DNA of 64,000 bases from Streptococcus xiaochunlingii (GTDB lineage: Bacteria; Bacillota; Bacilli; Lactobacillales; Streptococcaceae). Shown piece by piece: positions 26,859-35,915 of the stretch (position 1 is its first letter; every line of letters starts with the position of its first letter). Under the pieces are notes generated by a model. It was not told where the DNA came from. It made no database searches and saw only the letters and a program-made list of their open reading frames with translations. A program made the translations under genes and the position numbers. The DNA is taken from positions 1 to 64,000 of the forward strand of contig NZ_VFSG01000003.1 of NCBI RefSeq assembly GCF_006385805.1, in the 5' to 3' direction.

Positions 26859-28646
26859 ATGGGGGCATTTGAAATCCGTGAAGATTTTTATTTAAATGAT
26901 CAACCTTTTAAGATTTTATCTGGTGCAATTCATTATTTTCGGATCGATCGTGAGGATTGGTATCATTCCTTATATAACCTAAAAGCTCTAGGTTTTAATA
27001 CTGTTGAAACCTATGTTCCATGGAATGCTCATGAGCCACAAAGAGGCCACTTTCACTTTGAAGGGAATTTGGACCTGGAGCACTTTATCCAAGTAGCTCA
27101 AGAGTTGGATCTGTATGTAATCCTCCGCCCATCACCGTTTATTTGTTCGGAGTGGGAATTTGGGGGCTTGCCAGCTTGGTTAATCGAAGAAGATCTTCGG
27201 ATTCGCTCATCGGATCCGGCCTTTCTCGAGGAAGTGGCTCGCTATTACAACGAGCTCCTGCCACGTGTGGCCAAGTACCAATTGGATCGTGGGGGCAATA
27301 TCCTCATGATGCAGGTAGAAAATGAATACGGCTCATACGGGGAAGACAAAGCCTATCTTCGGGCGATCAGAGATCTAATGATCGAGCGGGACATTACCTG
27401 TCCACTCTTTACTTCTGATGGACCTTGGAGGGCGACTCTTCGAGCAGGGACTTTGATTGAGGATGGACTCTTTGTAACCGGTAATTTTGGTTCGCGAGCA
27501 AATTACAATTTCTCTCAGATGAAAGAGTTCTTTGCGGAGCATGACAAAAAGTGGCCACTCATGTGTATGGAATTTTGGGATGGCTGGTTCAATCGTTGGA
27601 AAGAACCCATCATCAAGCGAGATTCAGAAGAGTTGGCAGAAGCGGTCCATGAGGTCTTACAAGAAGGCTCTATCAATCTCTACATGTTTCATGGTGGGAC
27701 CAACTTCGGATTTATGAACGGTTGCTCAGCACGAGGGACCGTCGATCTACCGCAGGTGACATCCTACGACTATGACGCTCTCTTAGATGAGCAGGGCAAC
27801 CCGACTCCTAAGTACGATGCAGTCAAGCAGATGATGGCGACCTACTATCCAGAGTATCCACAGATGGATCCGCTTGTGAAGTCGAGTTTATCTGAACGAA
27901 CATTGGAGTTGACCCAAAAGACTAGTTTGTTCGGCAATTTAAACGAGATTGCTCAAGTCACTAAAAGTCTTTACCCACAGACCATGGAAGAAATCGACCA
28001 CCCATTAGGCTATCTGCTCTATGAGACAGAAGTGGAAATGGATGCGGAAGAAGAGCGCTTGCGTATCATCGATGCGCGTGATCGGGTACAGGTTTATGCC
28101 AATGATCAGTTGATTGCCACTCAATACCAAGAAGAAATCGGTCAAGATCTTTTTTTAAACGGAGAAAAGAAAACGATTACAAACCTAAAACTCTTGATCG
28201 AAAACATGGGAAGAGTCAATTATGGGCACAAACTTTTAGCGGATTCCCAACGAAAAGGAATCCGAACAGGGGTTTGTATCGATCTTCATTTCAAGCTTCA
28301 TTGGAAACAATATGCGCTTGATTTTAGCCAGCTGGATCGCTTGGATTTTTCGAAAGAATGGCAAGAAGGTCAACCAGCTTTTTATCAATTTGCTTTTCAT
28401 CTAGATCAGGTTGAGGATACCTTCCTTGATATGACTGGATTTGGAAAAGGGATCGTTCTTGTAAATGGCCACCATATCGGTCGTTTCTGGGAAGTCGGTC
28501 CAACACTCTCCCTCTACATCCCTCATGGTTTTCTCAAAGATGGGGAAAATGAGATCCTCGTCTTTGAGACAGAGGGCACTTGGAAGGAGACCTTAAAACT
28601 TGTTTCACAACCTACATTCAAAGAAGTAAAGGGGGAAAACTTATGA
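26859..28646 (+). CDS. bgaC: Family 35 beta-galactosidase (BgaC type)
   Basis: Removes terminal galactose; the pneumococcal homologue prefers beta-1,3-linked galactose on GlcNAc or GalNAc. The 595-residue protein has the GH35 barrel (LSGAIHYFRIDREDWYHSL, YVPWNAHEPQRG, RPSPFICSEWEFGGLPAWL), the acid/base Glu in QVENEYGSYG and the nucleophile Glu in CMEFWDGWFNRW, then beta domains including FTGFGKG-like DMTGFGKGIVLVNGHHIGRFW. No signal peptide or LPXTG. SD AAGGAGG. It overlaps the PTS IIB gene by four bases and leads the operon. Confidence 0.95.
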   Translation: MGAFEIREDFYLNDQPFKILSGAIHYFRIDREDWYHSLYNLKALGFNTVETYVPWNAHEPQRGHFHFEGNLDLEHFIQVAQELDLYVILRPSPFICSEWEFGGLPAWLIEEDLRIRSSDPAFLEEVARYYNELLPRVAKYQLDRGGNILMMQVENEYGSYGEDKAYLRAIRDLMIERDITCPLFTSDGPWRATLRAGTLIEDGLFVTGNFGSRANYNFSQMKEFFAEHDKKWPLMCMEFWDGWFNRWKEPIIKRDSEELAEAVHEVLQEGSINLYMFHGGTNFGFMNGCSARGTVDLPQVTSYDYDALLDEQGNPTPKYDAVKQMMATYYPEYPQMDPLVKSSLSERTLELTQKTSLFGNLNEIAQVTKSLYPQTMEEIDHPLGYLLYETEVEMDAEEERLRIIDARDRVQVYANDQLIATQYQEEIGQDLFLNGEKKTITNLKLLIENMGRVNYGHKLLADSQRKGIRTGVCIDLHFKLHWKQYALDFSQLDRLDFSKEWQEGQPAFYQFAFHLDQVEDTFLDMTGFGKGIVLVNGHHIGRFWEVGPTLSLYIPHGFLKDGENEILVFETEGTWKETLKLVSQPTFKEVKGENL

Positions 28647-29119
28647 CTATTGTAGGATGCCGTATCGATGGACGTTTGATCCACGGGCAGGTAGCCAACC
28701 TTTGGACTACCAAACTAAATATTTCACGTATCATGGTGATCGATGATGAAGTCGCTCAAAATGATATCGAAAAAAGTGGCTTGAAATTAGCGACACCACC
28801 TGGTGTCAAGCTCAGTATCTTGCCAGTAGCAAAGGCTGCAGAAAATATCTTGGCTGGAAAATATGACAGTCAACGTCTCTTCATCGTAGCTCGCAAACCA
28901 GACCGCTTCCTCGGTTTGGTAGAAGCAGGGGTGCCACTTGAAACCTTAAACGTAGGGAACATGTCTCAGTCAGACGAGACTCGTCCCGTTACTCGTTCGA
29001 TCAACGTGGTGGATGCCGATGTGGAAGCTTTCCACAAGCTAGCTGAAAAAGGAGTTAAGCTAACTGCTCAAATGGTTCCAAATGATCCAGTTGAAGACTT
29101 CTTGAAGTTGCTCAAATAG
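28643..29119 (+). CDS. PTS mannose-family IIB component
   Basis: A 158-residue cytoplasmic PTS protein that carries phosphate from IIA to the sugar. It begins MTIVGCRIDGRLIHGQVANLW, with the phosphorylated His14 in RLIHGQV, the family mark. The start overlaps the bgaC stop by four bases (ATGA), within SD AGGGGGAAA. With IIC, IID and IIA downstream it forms a complete mannose-type transporter, probably for galactose- or GalNAc-containing disaccharides freed from host glycans; the sugar is inferred from context only. Confidence 0.93.
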   Translation: MTIVGCRIDGRLIHGQVANLWTTKLNISRIMVIDDEVAQNDIEKSGLKLATPPGVKLSILPVAKAAENILAGKYDSQRLFIVARKPDRFLGLVEAGVPLETLNVGNMSQSDETRPVTRSINVVDADVEAFHKLAEKGVKLTAQMVPNDPVEDFLKLLK

Positions 29120-29157
29120 TTTATAAATAAAAAGAAAAATTTTAGGAGGAAATTGTC

Positions 29158-30072
29158 ATGATACAATGGTGGCAAATTTTACTACTTACTTTGTACTCAG
29201 CTTATCAAATCTGTGATGAGTTGACGATTGTTTCATCAGCAGGATCACCAGTCTTTGCTGGTTTCATTACAGGACTTGTCATGGGGGATTTAAAGACAGG
29301 TCTCTTTATCGGAGCTTCTCTTCAATTGACAGTACTCGGTGTTGGTACTTTTGGTGGAGCTTCTCGTATTGACGCGACTTCTGGTGCCGTTCTTGCGACT
29401 GCTTTCTCAGTAGCACAAGGGATTGATGCAGAGCTTGCTATTGCTACAATCGCTGTGCCAGTAGCAACTTTGTTGACCTACTTTGATATTCTTGGTCGTA
29501 TGACTACAACTTACTTCGCTCACCGTGTAGATGCTGCAATCGACCGCTTTGACTACAAAGGTATCGAACGCAACTACCTTCTTGGAGCGATTCCTTGGGC
29601 TCTTTCTCGAGCTCTCCCAGTTTTCTTCGCTCTTGCTTTTGGTGGAGCTTTCGTAGAAACTGTTGTTACAGGTCTTGCTAATGTACAATGGTTGGCAAAC
29701 GGTCTGAAACTTGCTGGTCAAATGCTTCCAGGTCTTGGATTTGCGATCTTGCTTCGTTACCTTCCTGTTCGTCGTAACCTTCACTACTTAGCACTTGGCT
29801 TTGGCTTAACAGCAATGTTGACAGTGCTTTATAGCAATGTTCAAAGTGTTGGTAACGCCGTTTCAGCAATGCTTGGAACAGATGCTTTTGCAAAACTTCC
29901 AAAAGAACAAATGGTTGCCTTCACAAACAACTTCAAATCTGTATCTATGATTGGTATTGCCATTATCGGTATCTTCCTTGCAGTGCAACACTTTAAAAAC
30001 AGCCAACGTACAGTTGTAGCTGCTCCAGCAAGCAATGTAGAAAGCGGGGAAATTGAAGATGACGAATTCTAA
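29158..30072 (+). CDS. PTS mannose-family IIC component
   Basis: A 304-residue membrane permease subunit (MIQWWQILLLTLYSAYQICDE...). It has several hydrophobic segments, the glycine-rich IIC signatures FAGFITGLVMGD and GASLQLTVLGVGTFGGASRIDATSGAVLA, and a hydrophilic acidic C-terminus (ESGEIEDDEF). Works with IID as the sugar channel. Strong SD TAGGAGGAAA; overlaps IID by 14 bases. Confidence 0.94.
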   Translation: MIQWWQILLLTLYSAYQICDELTIVSSAGSPVFAGFITGLVMGDLKTGLFIGASLQLTVLGVGTFGGASRIDATSGAVLATAFSVAQGIDAELAIATIAVPVATLLTYFDILGRMTTTYFAHRVDAAIDRFDYKGIERNYLLGAIPWALSRALPVFFALAFGGAFVETVVTGLANVQWLANGLKLAGQMLPGLGFAILLRYLPVRRNLHYLALGFGLTAMLTVLYSNVQSVGNAVSAMLGTDAFAKLPKEQMVAFTNNFKSVSMIGIAIIGIFLAVQHFKNSQRTVVAAPASNVESGEIEDDEF

Positions 30073-30880
30073 GAACTACAAACTCACTAAAGAGGATTTC
30101 AAACAAATCAACAAACGTAGCCTCTTCACCTTCCAATTGGGTTGGAACTACGAACGGATGCAGGCTTCTGGTTACCTTTACATGCTTCTTCCACAATTGC
30201 GGAAAATGTATGGAGACGGTACGCCTGAATTGAAAGAAATGATGAAATTGCATACGCAATTCTTCAATACTTCACCATTCTTCCACACTATTATCACTGG
30301 TTTTGATTTGGCCTTGGAAGAAAAAGATGGTGTCAACTCTAAAGATGCAGTTAACGGGATCAAGACAGGTCTCATGGGACCATTCGCTCCTCTTGGGGAC
30401 TCAATCTTTGGATCATTGGTACCAGCTATTATGGGTTCAATCGCAGCAACTTTGGCTGTTGCAGGAAACCCAGCCGGTATCTTATTGTGGATCGCTGTGG
30501 CAGTTGCTTATGACATTTTCCGTTGGAAACAATTGGAATTTGCCTATAAAGAAGGGGTTAACCTCATCAACAACATGCAAAGTACCTTGACAGCTTTGAT
30601 CGATGCAGCTGCCGTTCTGGGTATCTTCATGGTTGGTGCCTTGATTGCCAGCATGATTGGTGTTGAAGTTTCTTGGACTCCACACATTGGGGACAAAGCG
30701 ATTGAAATTCAAGATATGCTCAACCTTATCTTCCCACGTTTGGTACCAGCTATCATCACAGGTGTAATCTACTGGTTGCTTGGACGTAAGGGTATGAACT
30801 CTACAAAAGCTATCTTGCTCATCATCCTTGCAGCAATCGCATTCTCAGCATTTGGCCACTTCTTCTTTGGAATGGCATAA
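30059..30880 (+). CDS. PTS mannose-family IID component
   Basis: A 273-residue membrane subunit with the IID opening LTKEDFKQINKRSLFTFQLGWNYERMQASGY and the conserved MGPFAPLGDSIFGSLVPAIMGS. I start it at the ATG 30059 (MTNSKNYK) with GGGGA as SD; a TTG two codons upstream is possible. The end is a membrane helix (ILLIILAAIAFSAFGHFFFGMA). Confidence 0.94.
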   Translation: MTNSKNYKLTKEDFKQINKRSLFTFQLGWNYERMQASGYLYMLLPQLRKMYGDGTPELKEMMKLHTQFFNTSPFFHTIITGFDLALEEKDGVNSKDAVNGIKTGLMGPFAPLGDSIFGSLVPAIMGSIAATLAVAGNPAGILLWIAVAVAYDIFRWKQLEFAYKEGVNLINNMQSTLTALIDAAAVLGIFMVGALIASMIGVEVSWTPHIGDKAIEIQDMLNLIFPRLVPAIITGVIYWLLGRKGMNSTKAILLIILAAIAFSAFGHFFFGMA

Positions 30881-30891
30881 TGGAGTAAGGT

Positions 30892-31296
30892 ATGGCAAAA
30901 CACCTAGTATTGGTCAGTCATGGTCGCTTCTGTGAAGAGCTCAAGGCCAGCACAGAAATGATTATGGGACCACAAGACAACATTCATGCCGTGGCCCTCT
31001 TGCCAGAGGAAGGTCCTGAGGAGTTTACAGCCAAGTTTGAAACCTGTGTTGCAGACTTCGATGACTACATCGTCTTTGCGGATCTTTTGGGAGGCACTCC
31101 TTGTAATACGGTTAGCCGTCTGATTCTTGAAGGGCGTGCCATTGACCTCTATGCAGGGATGAACTTGCCAATGGTAATTGAATTTATTAATAACAGCCTG
31201 GTCGGAGGAGAAGAAGCTTATCCAGCGCGTGCACAAGAAAGCATCGTGAAGGTTAATGATCTCTTATCCAACTTTGATGACGACGAGGATGAGTAA
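30892..31296 (+). CDS. PTS mannose-family IIA component
   Basis: A 134-residue cytoplasmic protein that accepts phosphate from HPr at His10 (MAKHLVLVSHGRFCEEL). It shows ADLLGGTPCNTVSRL and an acidic C-terminal tail (SNFDDDEDE). It starts 11 bases after IID. In many mannose-type operons IIA comes first; here it is last, the same order as in the pneumococcal bgaC locus. Confidence 0.94.
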   Translation: MAKHLVLVSHGRFCEELKASTEMIMGPQDNIHAVALLPEEGPEEFTAKFETCVADFDDYIVFADLLGGTPCNTVSRLILEGRAIDLYAGMNLPMVIEFINNSLVGGEEAYPARAQESIVKVNDLLSNFDDDEDE

Positions 31297-31328
31297 AATA
31301 CGATAGCGAAAACCGCTTGAACATTCGG

Positions 31329-31360
31329 AATGGGGCTGGGACAATTGTCTCGGCCTCTTA
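31329..31360 (+). terminator. Intra-operon hairpin between PTS IIA and agaS
   Basis: GGGGCTGGGACAATTGTCTCGGCCTC forms a stem of nine to ten pairs followed by a weak T/C tail. It may reduce read-through into agaS or stabilise the upstream message. Confidence 0.5.
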
Positions 31361-31393
31361 CCGCTTATAAGGCGAGTAGAAAAGAGGAGAAGC

Positions 31394-32557
31394 ATGCTAG
31401 ATTATACAAAAGAAGAACTGCTGGAACTGGGGGCTGAGATTACGACGCGTGAAATTTACCAGCAACCGGAAGTTTGGAAAGAGACCTATCGTCTCTATCA
31501 GGAGAAAGCAAAAGAAATTCAAGAGTTTTTAGAGACCATTGGGAAGCGTCATGGATACATCAAAGTGATCTTGACAGGTGCGGGAACTTCAGCCTATGTG
31601 GGGGACACCTTGGTTCCGTATTTGCAGGAAGTGCACGATGAACGGCATTGGAATTTCCAATCCATTGCGACGACCGATATCGTGGCGCATCCACAAATCT
31701 ATCTCAAAAAAGAAGTGGCGACGATCTTGGTTTCCTTTGCACGAAGCGGCAACTCTCCTGAAAGTGTCGCAACAGTGCAGCTGGCCCAAGACTTGGTTGA
31801 TGAACTTTATCAGATCACCATTACTTGTGCAGCAGAAGGAAAACTGGCCCAGCAGGCCCACGGAGATGAGCGCAATCTCTTGCTTTTACAACCAAAAGAA
31901 ACCAACGACGCCGGCTTTGCCATGACCTCCAGCTTTACCTCTATGCTCCTGACAGCCCTCTTGGTCTTTGATCCAAGCGAGGAAGAAATCAAGGCAAAAC
32001 GAGTAGAAGAATTGATTCGTCTGTCAGAGCAAGTCTTGGAGAAAGACCGTGAGGTCAAGGAAGTTGTAGATTTAGATTTCGAACGCGTCATCTATCTGGG
32101 GGCAGGACCTTTCTTTGGGCTAGCTCATGAAGCTCAACTCAAGATTTTGGAATTGACTGCCGGTAAAATCGCGACCATGTACGAGAGTCCTGTCGGCTTC
32201 CGTCACGGACCGAAATCTCTTATCAATGACCAAACTCTCGTCTTGGTATTTGGCTCCATTGATCCTTATACGCGTCAGTATGATCTAGATTTGGTTGGAG
32301 AAGTAGCAGGGGATCAGATTGCCCGTCAGGTCGTCCTCTTGACGGACCAAGCTGCAGGTATTGAGCAGGTACGAGAAGTGTTAGTAGAAGCTTCTGCAGA
32401 CTCACTAGATATCTACCGTGCCTTCCCATACATTATCTACGGTCAATTGATTTCTCTCTTGACTTCGCTCAAGGTTCAAAATCGTCCAGACACGCCATCA
32501 CCAACCGGTACCGTCAATCGGGTTGTACAAGGAGTGGTGATTCACCCTTTTCACTAG
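31394..32557 (+). CDS. agaS: AgaS-type sugar isomerase/deaminase (SIS domains)
   Basis: A 387-residue protein with two SIS domains, related to the GlmS isomerase half. Motifs include LTGAGTSAYVGDTL, SFARSGNSPESVATV, FAMTSSFTSMLL and YESPVGFRHGPKSL. AgaS is regarded as a galactosamine-6-phosphate deaminase/isomerase; this fits a PTS that brings in GalNAc- or galactose-containing sugars. SD AGAGGAG precedes the ATG. Confidence 0.9.
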   Translation: MLDYTKEELLELGAEITTREIYQQPEVWKETYRLYQEKAKEIQEFLETIGKRHGYIKVILTGAGTSAYVGDTLVPYLQEVHDERHWNFQSIATTDIVAHPQIYLKKEVATILVSFARSGNSPESVATVQLAQDLVDELYQITITCAAEGKLAQQAHGDERNLLLLQPKETNDAGFAMTSSFTSMLLTALLVFDPSEEEIKAKRVEELIRLSEQVLEKDREVKEVVDLDFERVIYLGAGPFFGLAHEAQLKILELTAGKIATMYESPVGFRHGPKSLINDQTLVLVFGSIDPYTRQYDLDLVGEVAGDQIARQVVLLTDQAAGIEQVREVLVEASADSLDIYRAFPYIIYGQLISLLTSLKVQNRPDTPSPTGTVNRVVQGVVIHPFH

Positions 32558-32584
32558 AATGAATGATCTTGGAGGAGACAACTT

Positions 32585-33625
32585 GTGAAACACTATCAAA
32601 AATATCTATTTGGTCAACTGGACGGCCAAGACGTAGAAGCTTATCGCCTCGAAAATGTCCTAGGTTATCAATTGTCTGTCATGACCTATGGGGCGACGAT
32701 CTTAGAGTATGTGACACCAGACAAGCATGATCAATTCGCTAATATTGTATTGGGCTTTGACAATTTTGATGCCTATGTCGGCAATAGCCCCAAGTATGGA
32801 GCTAGCATTGGCCCAGTCGCGGGCCGGATTGCGGAGGCAAGTTTTGAGCTCAATGGTCAAACCTATCACTTAGAAGCCAATAATGGTGCCAACTGCAACC
32901 ACAGTGGACCGACTGGCTGGGACGGCGCCTTGTTTAGCGTGGAATCCGTGACAGACCAAGAAATCACCCTGTACACAGAGCGTGCGGATGGTACCGGCGG
33001 TTTTCCTGGAAATCTCAAGATCTGGGTGACCTATGGCTTGACGGAAGCAGGGGAGTTGGAAATCAGCTATCGAGTAGAAACGGACCAAGATACTCTAGTT
33101 AATCCGACCAACCACAGCTATTTCAACCTATCAGGCAACTTCACTCAGCCGATTAATGACCATGTCTTTCAGATCAACCATCAAGGACTTTACCCTATCC
33201 ATCCCGACGGTGTCCCTCTTCACACTGTGGACAAAGAAAGTCCGGTTGTTCAGCATCTCTACCAAGCTATGCTCTTAGAGGATCTCTTTAAGGATTCTGA
33301 TCCGCAAATCCGCCTGGTAGAAGGCTTGGACCATCCATTTGCTCTTCCAGAAGGGCATGAGAATGCAGGCTTCTTCTATCATCAGCCGTCTGGACGCTTT
33401 TTGACCTTCAAGTCAGAAGCTCCCGCCTTGGTGGTGTATTCTGCTAACTTTGTGGATGAAAAGGTTTATCTGGAAGGAAAACCAATGGTTCAACACAATG
33501 GCTTGGCTCTAGAATTCCAAACCGTACCAGATGCCATTCATAGCGACCAAGCTGAAAAGGTTATCTTGAGAGCGGGTCAAGTCTTCACCAGCAAGACTAG
33601 CTACCATGCCATCGCTAAGAAATAA
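32585..33625 (+). CDS. galM: Aldose 1-epimerase (galactose mutarotase)
   Basis: Interconverts alpha and beta galactose so that beta-galactosidase products can enter the Leloir pathway. The 346-residue protein starts at GTG behind SD GGAGGAGA and shows GPVAGRIA, NPTNHSYFNLSG (catalytic His) and ALEFQTVPDAIH (catalytic Glu region). Last gene of the bga operon. Confidence 0.94.
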   Translation: MKHYQKYLFGQLDGQDVEAYRLENVLGYQLSVMTYGATILEYVTPDKHDQFANIVLGFDNFDAYVGNSPKYGASIGPVAGRIAEASFELNGQTYHLEANNGANCNHSGPTGWDGALFSVESVTDQEITLYTERADGTGGFPGNLKIWVTYGLTEAGELEISYRVETDQDTLVNPTNHSYFNLSGNFTQPINDHVFQINHQGLYPIHPDGVPLHTVDKESPVVQHLYQAMLLEDLFKDSDPQIRLVEGLDHPFALPEGHENAGFFYHQPSGRFLTFKSEAPALVVYSANFVDEKVYLEGKPMVQHNGLALEFQTVPDAIHSDQAEKVILRAGQVFTSKTSYHAIAKK

Positions 33626-33630
33626 TGAGG

Positions 33631-33688
33631 ACAGGGGAGTGGCCAAACAAGGATGTGAAAACCTTGCTTGGAACCTCCTCTTTTTTTG
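33631..33688 (+). terminator. Terminator after galM
   Basis: A branched stem: GAGGACAGGGGA...CCTCCTC outside and CAAGG...CCTTG inside, followed by TTTTTTT. Confidence 0.7.
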
Positions 33689-33708
33689 AAAAAAATTTTA
33701 AAAATGAC

Positions 33709-33741
33709 TATAAGGAAACTTTAAGCTTCCCGTCGTATACT
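33709..33741 (+). promoter_or_regulatory. CiaR-dependent promoter of a csRNA
   Basis: TATAAG-GAAAC-TTTAAG (33709-33725) fits the CiaR direct repeat TTTAAG-N5-TTTAAG with one change. It ends ten bases before the -10 TATACT (33736-33741), the spacing of CiaR-activated promoters. Confidence 0.78.
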
Positions 33742-33747
33742 AATACC

Positions 33748-33843
33748 ATCATCAAAGACCTCCTAACTTTGAATGATAAAACTCCTAAAACTTTTTCATA
33801 ATAATCTCCCTATAAGAGCCACCAAAACCGGTGGCTTTTTTTC
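33748..33843 (+). ncRNA. ccn: Cia-dependent small RNA (csRNA)
   Basis: About 95 nt. The 5' hairpin ATCATCAAAG / CTTTGAATGAT exposes ACCTCCTAA, an anti-Shine-Dalgarno loop. Two further single-stranded pyrimidine patches (AAACTCCTAAAA and AATCTCCCTAT) follow, and the end is a terminator AGCCACC/GGTGGCT with seven T. This is the known csRNA plan: such RNAs block translation of genes such as comC and respond to the CiaRH two-component system. Its place upstream of ruvB also matches pneumococcal csRNA genes. Which ccn letter it corresponds to I cannot say. Confidence 0.85.
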
Positions 33844-33844
33844 T

Positions 33845-33960
33845 GGGAGTGAGACAGAACAATTTTTAAAAATTGTTCGTTGTCTCACCCCCGCACAGTT
33901 GATTAGGTAATCTTTGGAGCTATAAGAGCGAACAAAGATACCAATCAACCACTGCGTTAT
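33845..33960 (+). repeat. Dispersed two-hairpin repeat (family B, copy 3)
   Basis: GTGAGACAGAACAA pairs with TTGTTCGTTGTCTCAC, and CAGTTGATTAGG...CTTTG pairs with CAAAG..CCAATCAACCACTG. It begins directly at the csRNA terminator. Compare with copy 4, where the same positions read GCAGGACAGAAGCA and TGCTTCGTTGTCCTGC. Confidence 0.65.
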
Positions 33961-33989
33961 GTAATTATTACTAAACCTATTTCATCTAA

Positions 33990-34105
33990 CCAAGCCTGAT
34001 AGGGACGTAGACGAGCTTAGGTACGTTGACGCAGTTTGAGCGGAGCGAAAACTACGTTCTTATTCTTTACGAGTATTAGCGAGTTTAGGTACGTTCCTTA
34101 AAAAG
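33990..34105 (+). repeat. Another intergenic repeat-like block (family C)
   Basis: Contains two copies of GAG(C/T)TTAGGTACGTT (about 34013-34027 and 34081-34095) around a hairpin GCAGTTTGAGCGGAGCGAAAACTACG. No reading frame is convincing. I believe similar blocks occur between genes in related streptococci but cannot verify this here. Confidence 0.45.
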
Positions 34106-34210
34106 AAACAAGGTAGTTTAAGAGGGGAATCGATTCCCAACACCCGACAATCAATAATATGTGATAGATCAAATAGAATATGATTTTAAATCATCAGAGG
34201 CATCATTTTT

Positions 34211-34219
34211 TGCTATAAT
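34211..34219 (+). promoter_or_regulatory. Extended -10 promoter of ruvB
   Basis: TGCTATAAT (TATAAT 34214-34219). The first base of the ruvB start codon is only eight bases downstream, so the transcript would have almost no leader. Confidence 0.6.
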
Positions 34220-34226
34220 AGACTGT

Positions 34227-35225
34227 ATGAGTAGAATTTTAGACAATGAAATCATGGGCGATGAAGAGGCCGTTGAACGGACGCTACGCCCGCAATATTT
34301 ACATGAATATATTGGTCAAGATAAGGTTAAAGACCAGCTAAAAATCTTTATCGAGGCAGCCAAGCTTCGGGATGAGGCGCTGGATCATGTCCTTCTTTTT
34401 GGCCCTCCGGGACTAGGGAAGACTACGATGGCTTTTGTCATTGCCAATGAACTGGGCGTCAATCTAAAGCAGACTTCCGGTCCTGTCATTGAAAAGGCTG
34501 GTGATTTGGTAGCTATCCTCAATGATCTAGAGCCAGGCGATGTTCTCTTTATCGATGAAATCCACCGTCTTCCTATGTCAGTCGAAGAAGTACTATACAG
34601 CGCCATGGAAGATTTTTACATCGACATCATGATTGGTGCTGGCGAGACCAGCCGGAGTGTCCATCTGGATCTTCCTCCCTTTACCTTGATTGGTGCGACG
34701 ACTCGAGCTGGGATGCTGTCCAATCCCTTGCGCGCTCGCTTTGGAATTACCGGTCATATGGAATACTACGAGCAAGATGATCTGACAGAGATTGTCGAGC
34801 GGACCGCCGAGATTTTTGAGATGGAGATTACCCACGAGGCTGCCGAGGAGCTTTCTCTTCGTAGTCGGGGGACTCCTCGGATTGCCAACCGTTTGCTGAA
34901 GCGGGTGCGTGATTTTGCTCAGATTATGGGTGATGGCTTGATTGATGACACCATTACTGACAAGGCCCTCTCTATGCTAGATGTGGACCATGAAGGACTG
35001 GACTATGTCGATCAAAAGATCCTGCGCACCATGATTGAAATGTACGGCGGTGGCCCGGTCGGGCTTGGGACTCTATCGGTTAACATTGCCGAAGAGCGCG
35101 AGACCGTAGAAGATATGTATGAGCCTTACTTGATTCAGAAAGGCTTTATCATGCGGACCCGGACAGGGCGCGTGGCGACTCGCAAGGCTTATGAACACCT
35201 CGGTTATCCCTACAATGGAGACTAG
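34227..35225 (+). CDS. ruvB: Holliday junction branch migration helicase RuvB
   Basis: AAA+ motor that drives branch migration with RuvA. The 332-residue protein shows [11 protein letters not shown], Walker [10 protein letters not shown], Walker B IDEIHRLP, sensor GATTRAGML and the winged helix end [15 protein letters not shown]. The start [11 protein letters not shown] is the usual streptococcal one; there is no SD in front, and the -10 box lies seven bases upstream. The open frame extends further up but past the promoter. Confidence 0.95.
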   Translation: MSRILDNEIMGDEEAVERTLRPQYLHEYIGQDKVKDQLKIFIEAAKLRDEALDHVLLFGPPGLGKTTMAFVIANELGVNLKQTSGPVIEKAGDLVAILNDLEPGDVLFIDEIHRLPMSVEEVLYSAMEDFYIDIMIGAGETSRSVHLDLPPFTLIGATTRAGMLSNPLRARFGITGHMEYYEQDDLTEIVERTAEIFEMEITHEAAEELSLRSRGTPRIANRLLKRVRDFAQIMGDGLIDDTITDKALSMLDVDHEGLDYVDQKILRTMIEMYGGGPVGLGTLSVNIAEERETVEDMYEPYLIQKGFIMRTRTGRVATRKAYEHLGYPYNGD

Positions 35226-35231
35226 AAGAAG

Positions 35232-35798
35232 ATGCTGACGGAAGAAGCAATAGTAGAACAAATCCAAGCGGATCCGGAGATGATGATTGTCTTGGCCATT
35301 ATTCGGGATCAAGACTTGGCAGATGCCTGGTTAGCAACAGGCGCGGTGCGCAATTTCATCTGGAACCAGCTCTCTGGAAAACCAGGATTTGATGCGACGA
35401 CCGATATGGATCTGGTCTTTTATGACCCTGAGATCAGCTATGAGGAGACTCAGCAGATCGAGCAGGAGTTAAAGAAGACCTATCCCCAGTACGCTTGGGA
35501 AGTGAAAAATCAAGTCTATATGCACCAGCATAGTCCAGGGACGGCTCCTTATCGCAGTGCTTGTGACGCGGTTTCCAAATACCCCGGGCAGTGTACAGCA
35601 ATTGCAGTTCGCTTAAGGAAAAATGGTCAGCTAGAGCTCTTTCTCCCCTATGGGACAAGGGATATCGAAGATTTCATCGTTCAGCCGACTCCACATTTTT
35701 TAGCCAGTCCCGAGCGTTTGGCGGTTTATACAGAGCGTATGCGGAAGAAAGATTGGAAACGAAAATGGCTATCCCTTCAGATCATCCTGCCTGAATAA
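35232..35798 (+). CDS. Nucleotidyltransferase-like protein (NTP_transf_6 type)
   Basis: A 188-residue protein of the family once called DUF925. It has LATGAVRNFIWN and ATTDMDLVFYD, which give the Asp pair expected of the nucleotidyltransferase fold, and IEDFIVQPTPHFLA near the end. Function unknown. It begins six bases after ruvB with SD AGAAGA and probably shares its transcript. Confidence 0.82.
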   Translation: MLTEEAIVEQIQADPEMMIVLAIIRDQDLADAWLATGAVRNFIWNQLSGKPGFDATTDMDLVFYDPEISYEETQQIEQELKKTYPQYAWEVKNQVYMHQHSPGTAPYRSACDAVSKYPGQCTAIAVRLRKNGQLELFLPYGTRDIEDFIVQPTPHFLASPERLAVYTERMRKKDWKRKWLSLQIILPE

Positions 35799-35807
35799 AA
35801 AAGAAAG

Positions 35808-35840
35808 TCAGCCCACCTCAACGATGGACAGGCTTTTTTC
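35808..35840 (+). terminator. Terminator after the ruvB pair
   Basis: AGCCCA...TGGACAGGCT imperfect stem followed by TTTTTT. Confidence 0.6.
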
Positions 35841-35892
35841 GTCTTGCCTCAAAAATATAATTTTAGCAGATTATATTTTTCTTACATTCTGT

Positions 35893-35898
35893 TATAAT
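35893..35898 (+). promoter_or_regulatory. -10 box of the phosphatase-MORN-acyltransferase operon
   Basis: TATAAT about 18 bases before the start codon; the -35 region (ATTATA at 35870) is weak. Confidence 0.5.
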
Positions 35899-35915
35899 AG
35901 AAAGGAGGTGCTGTC

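Noticed and set aside
33690..34160. A possible CRISPR-like array because of the repeats upstream of ruvB
   Set aside because: The repeats are of different kinds, not evenly spaced with unique spacers, and no cas genes are present.
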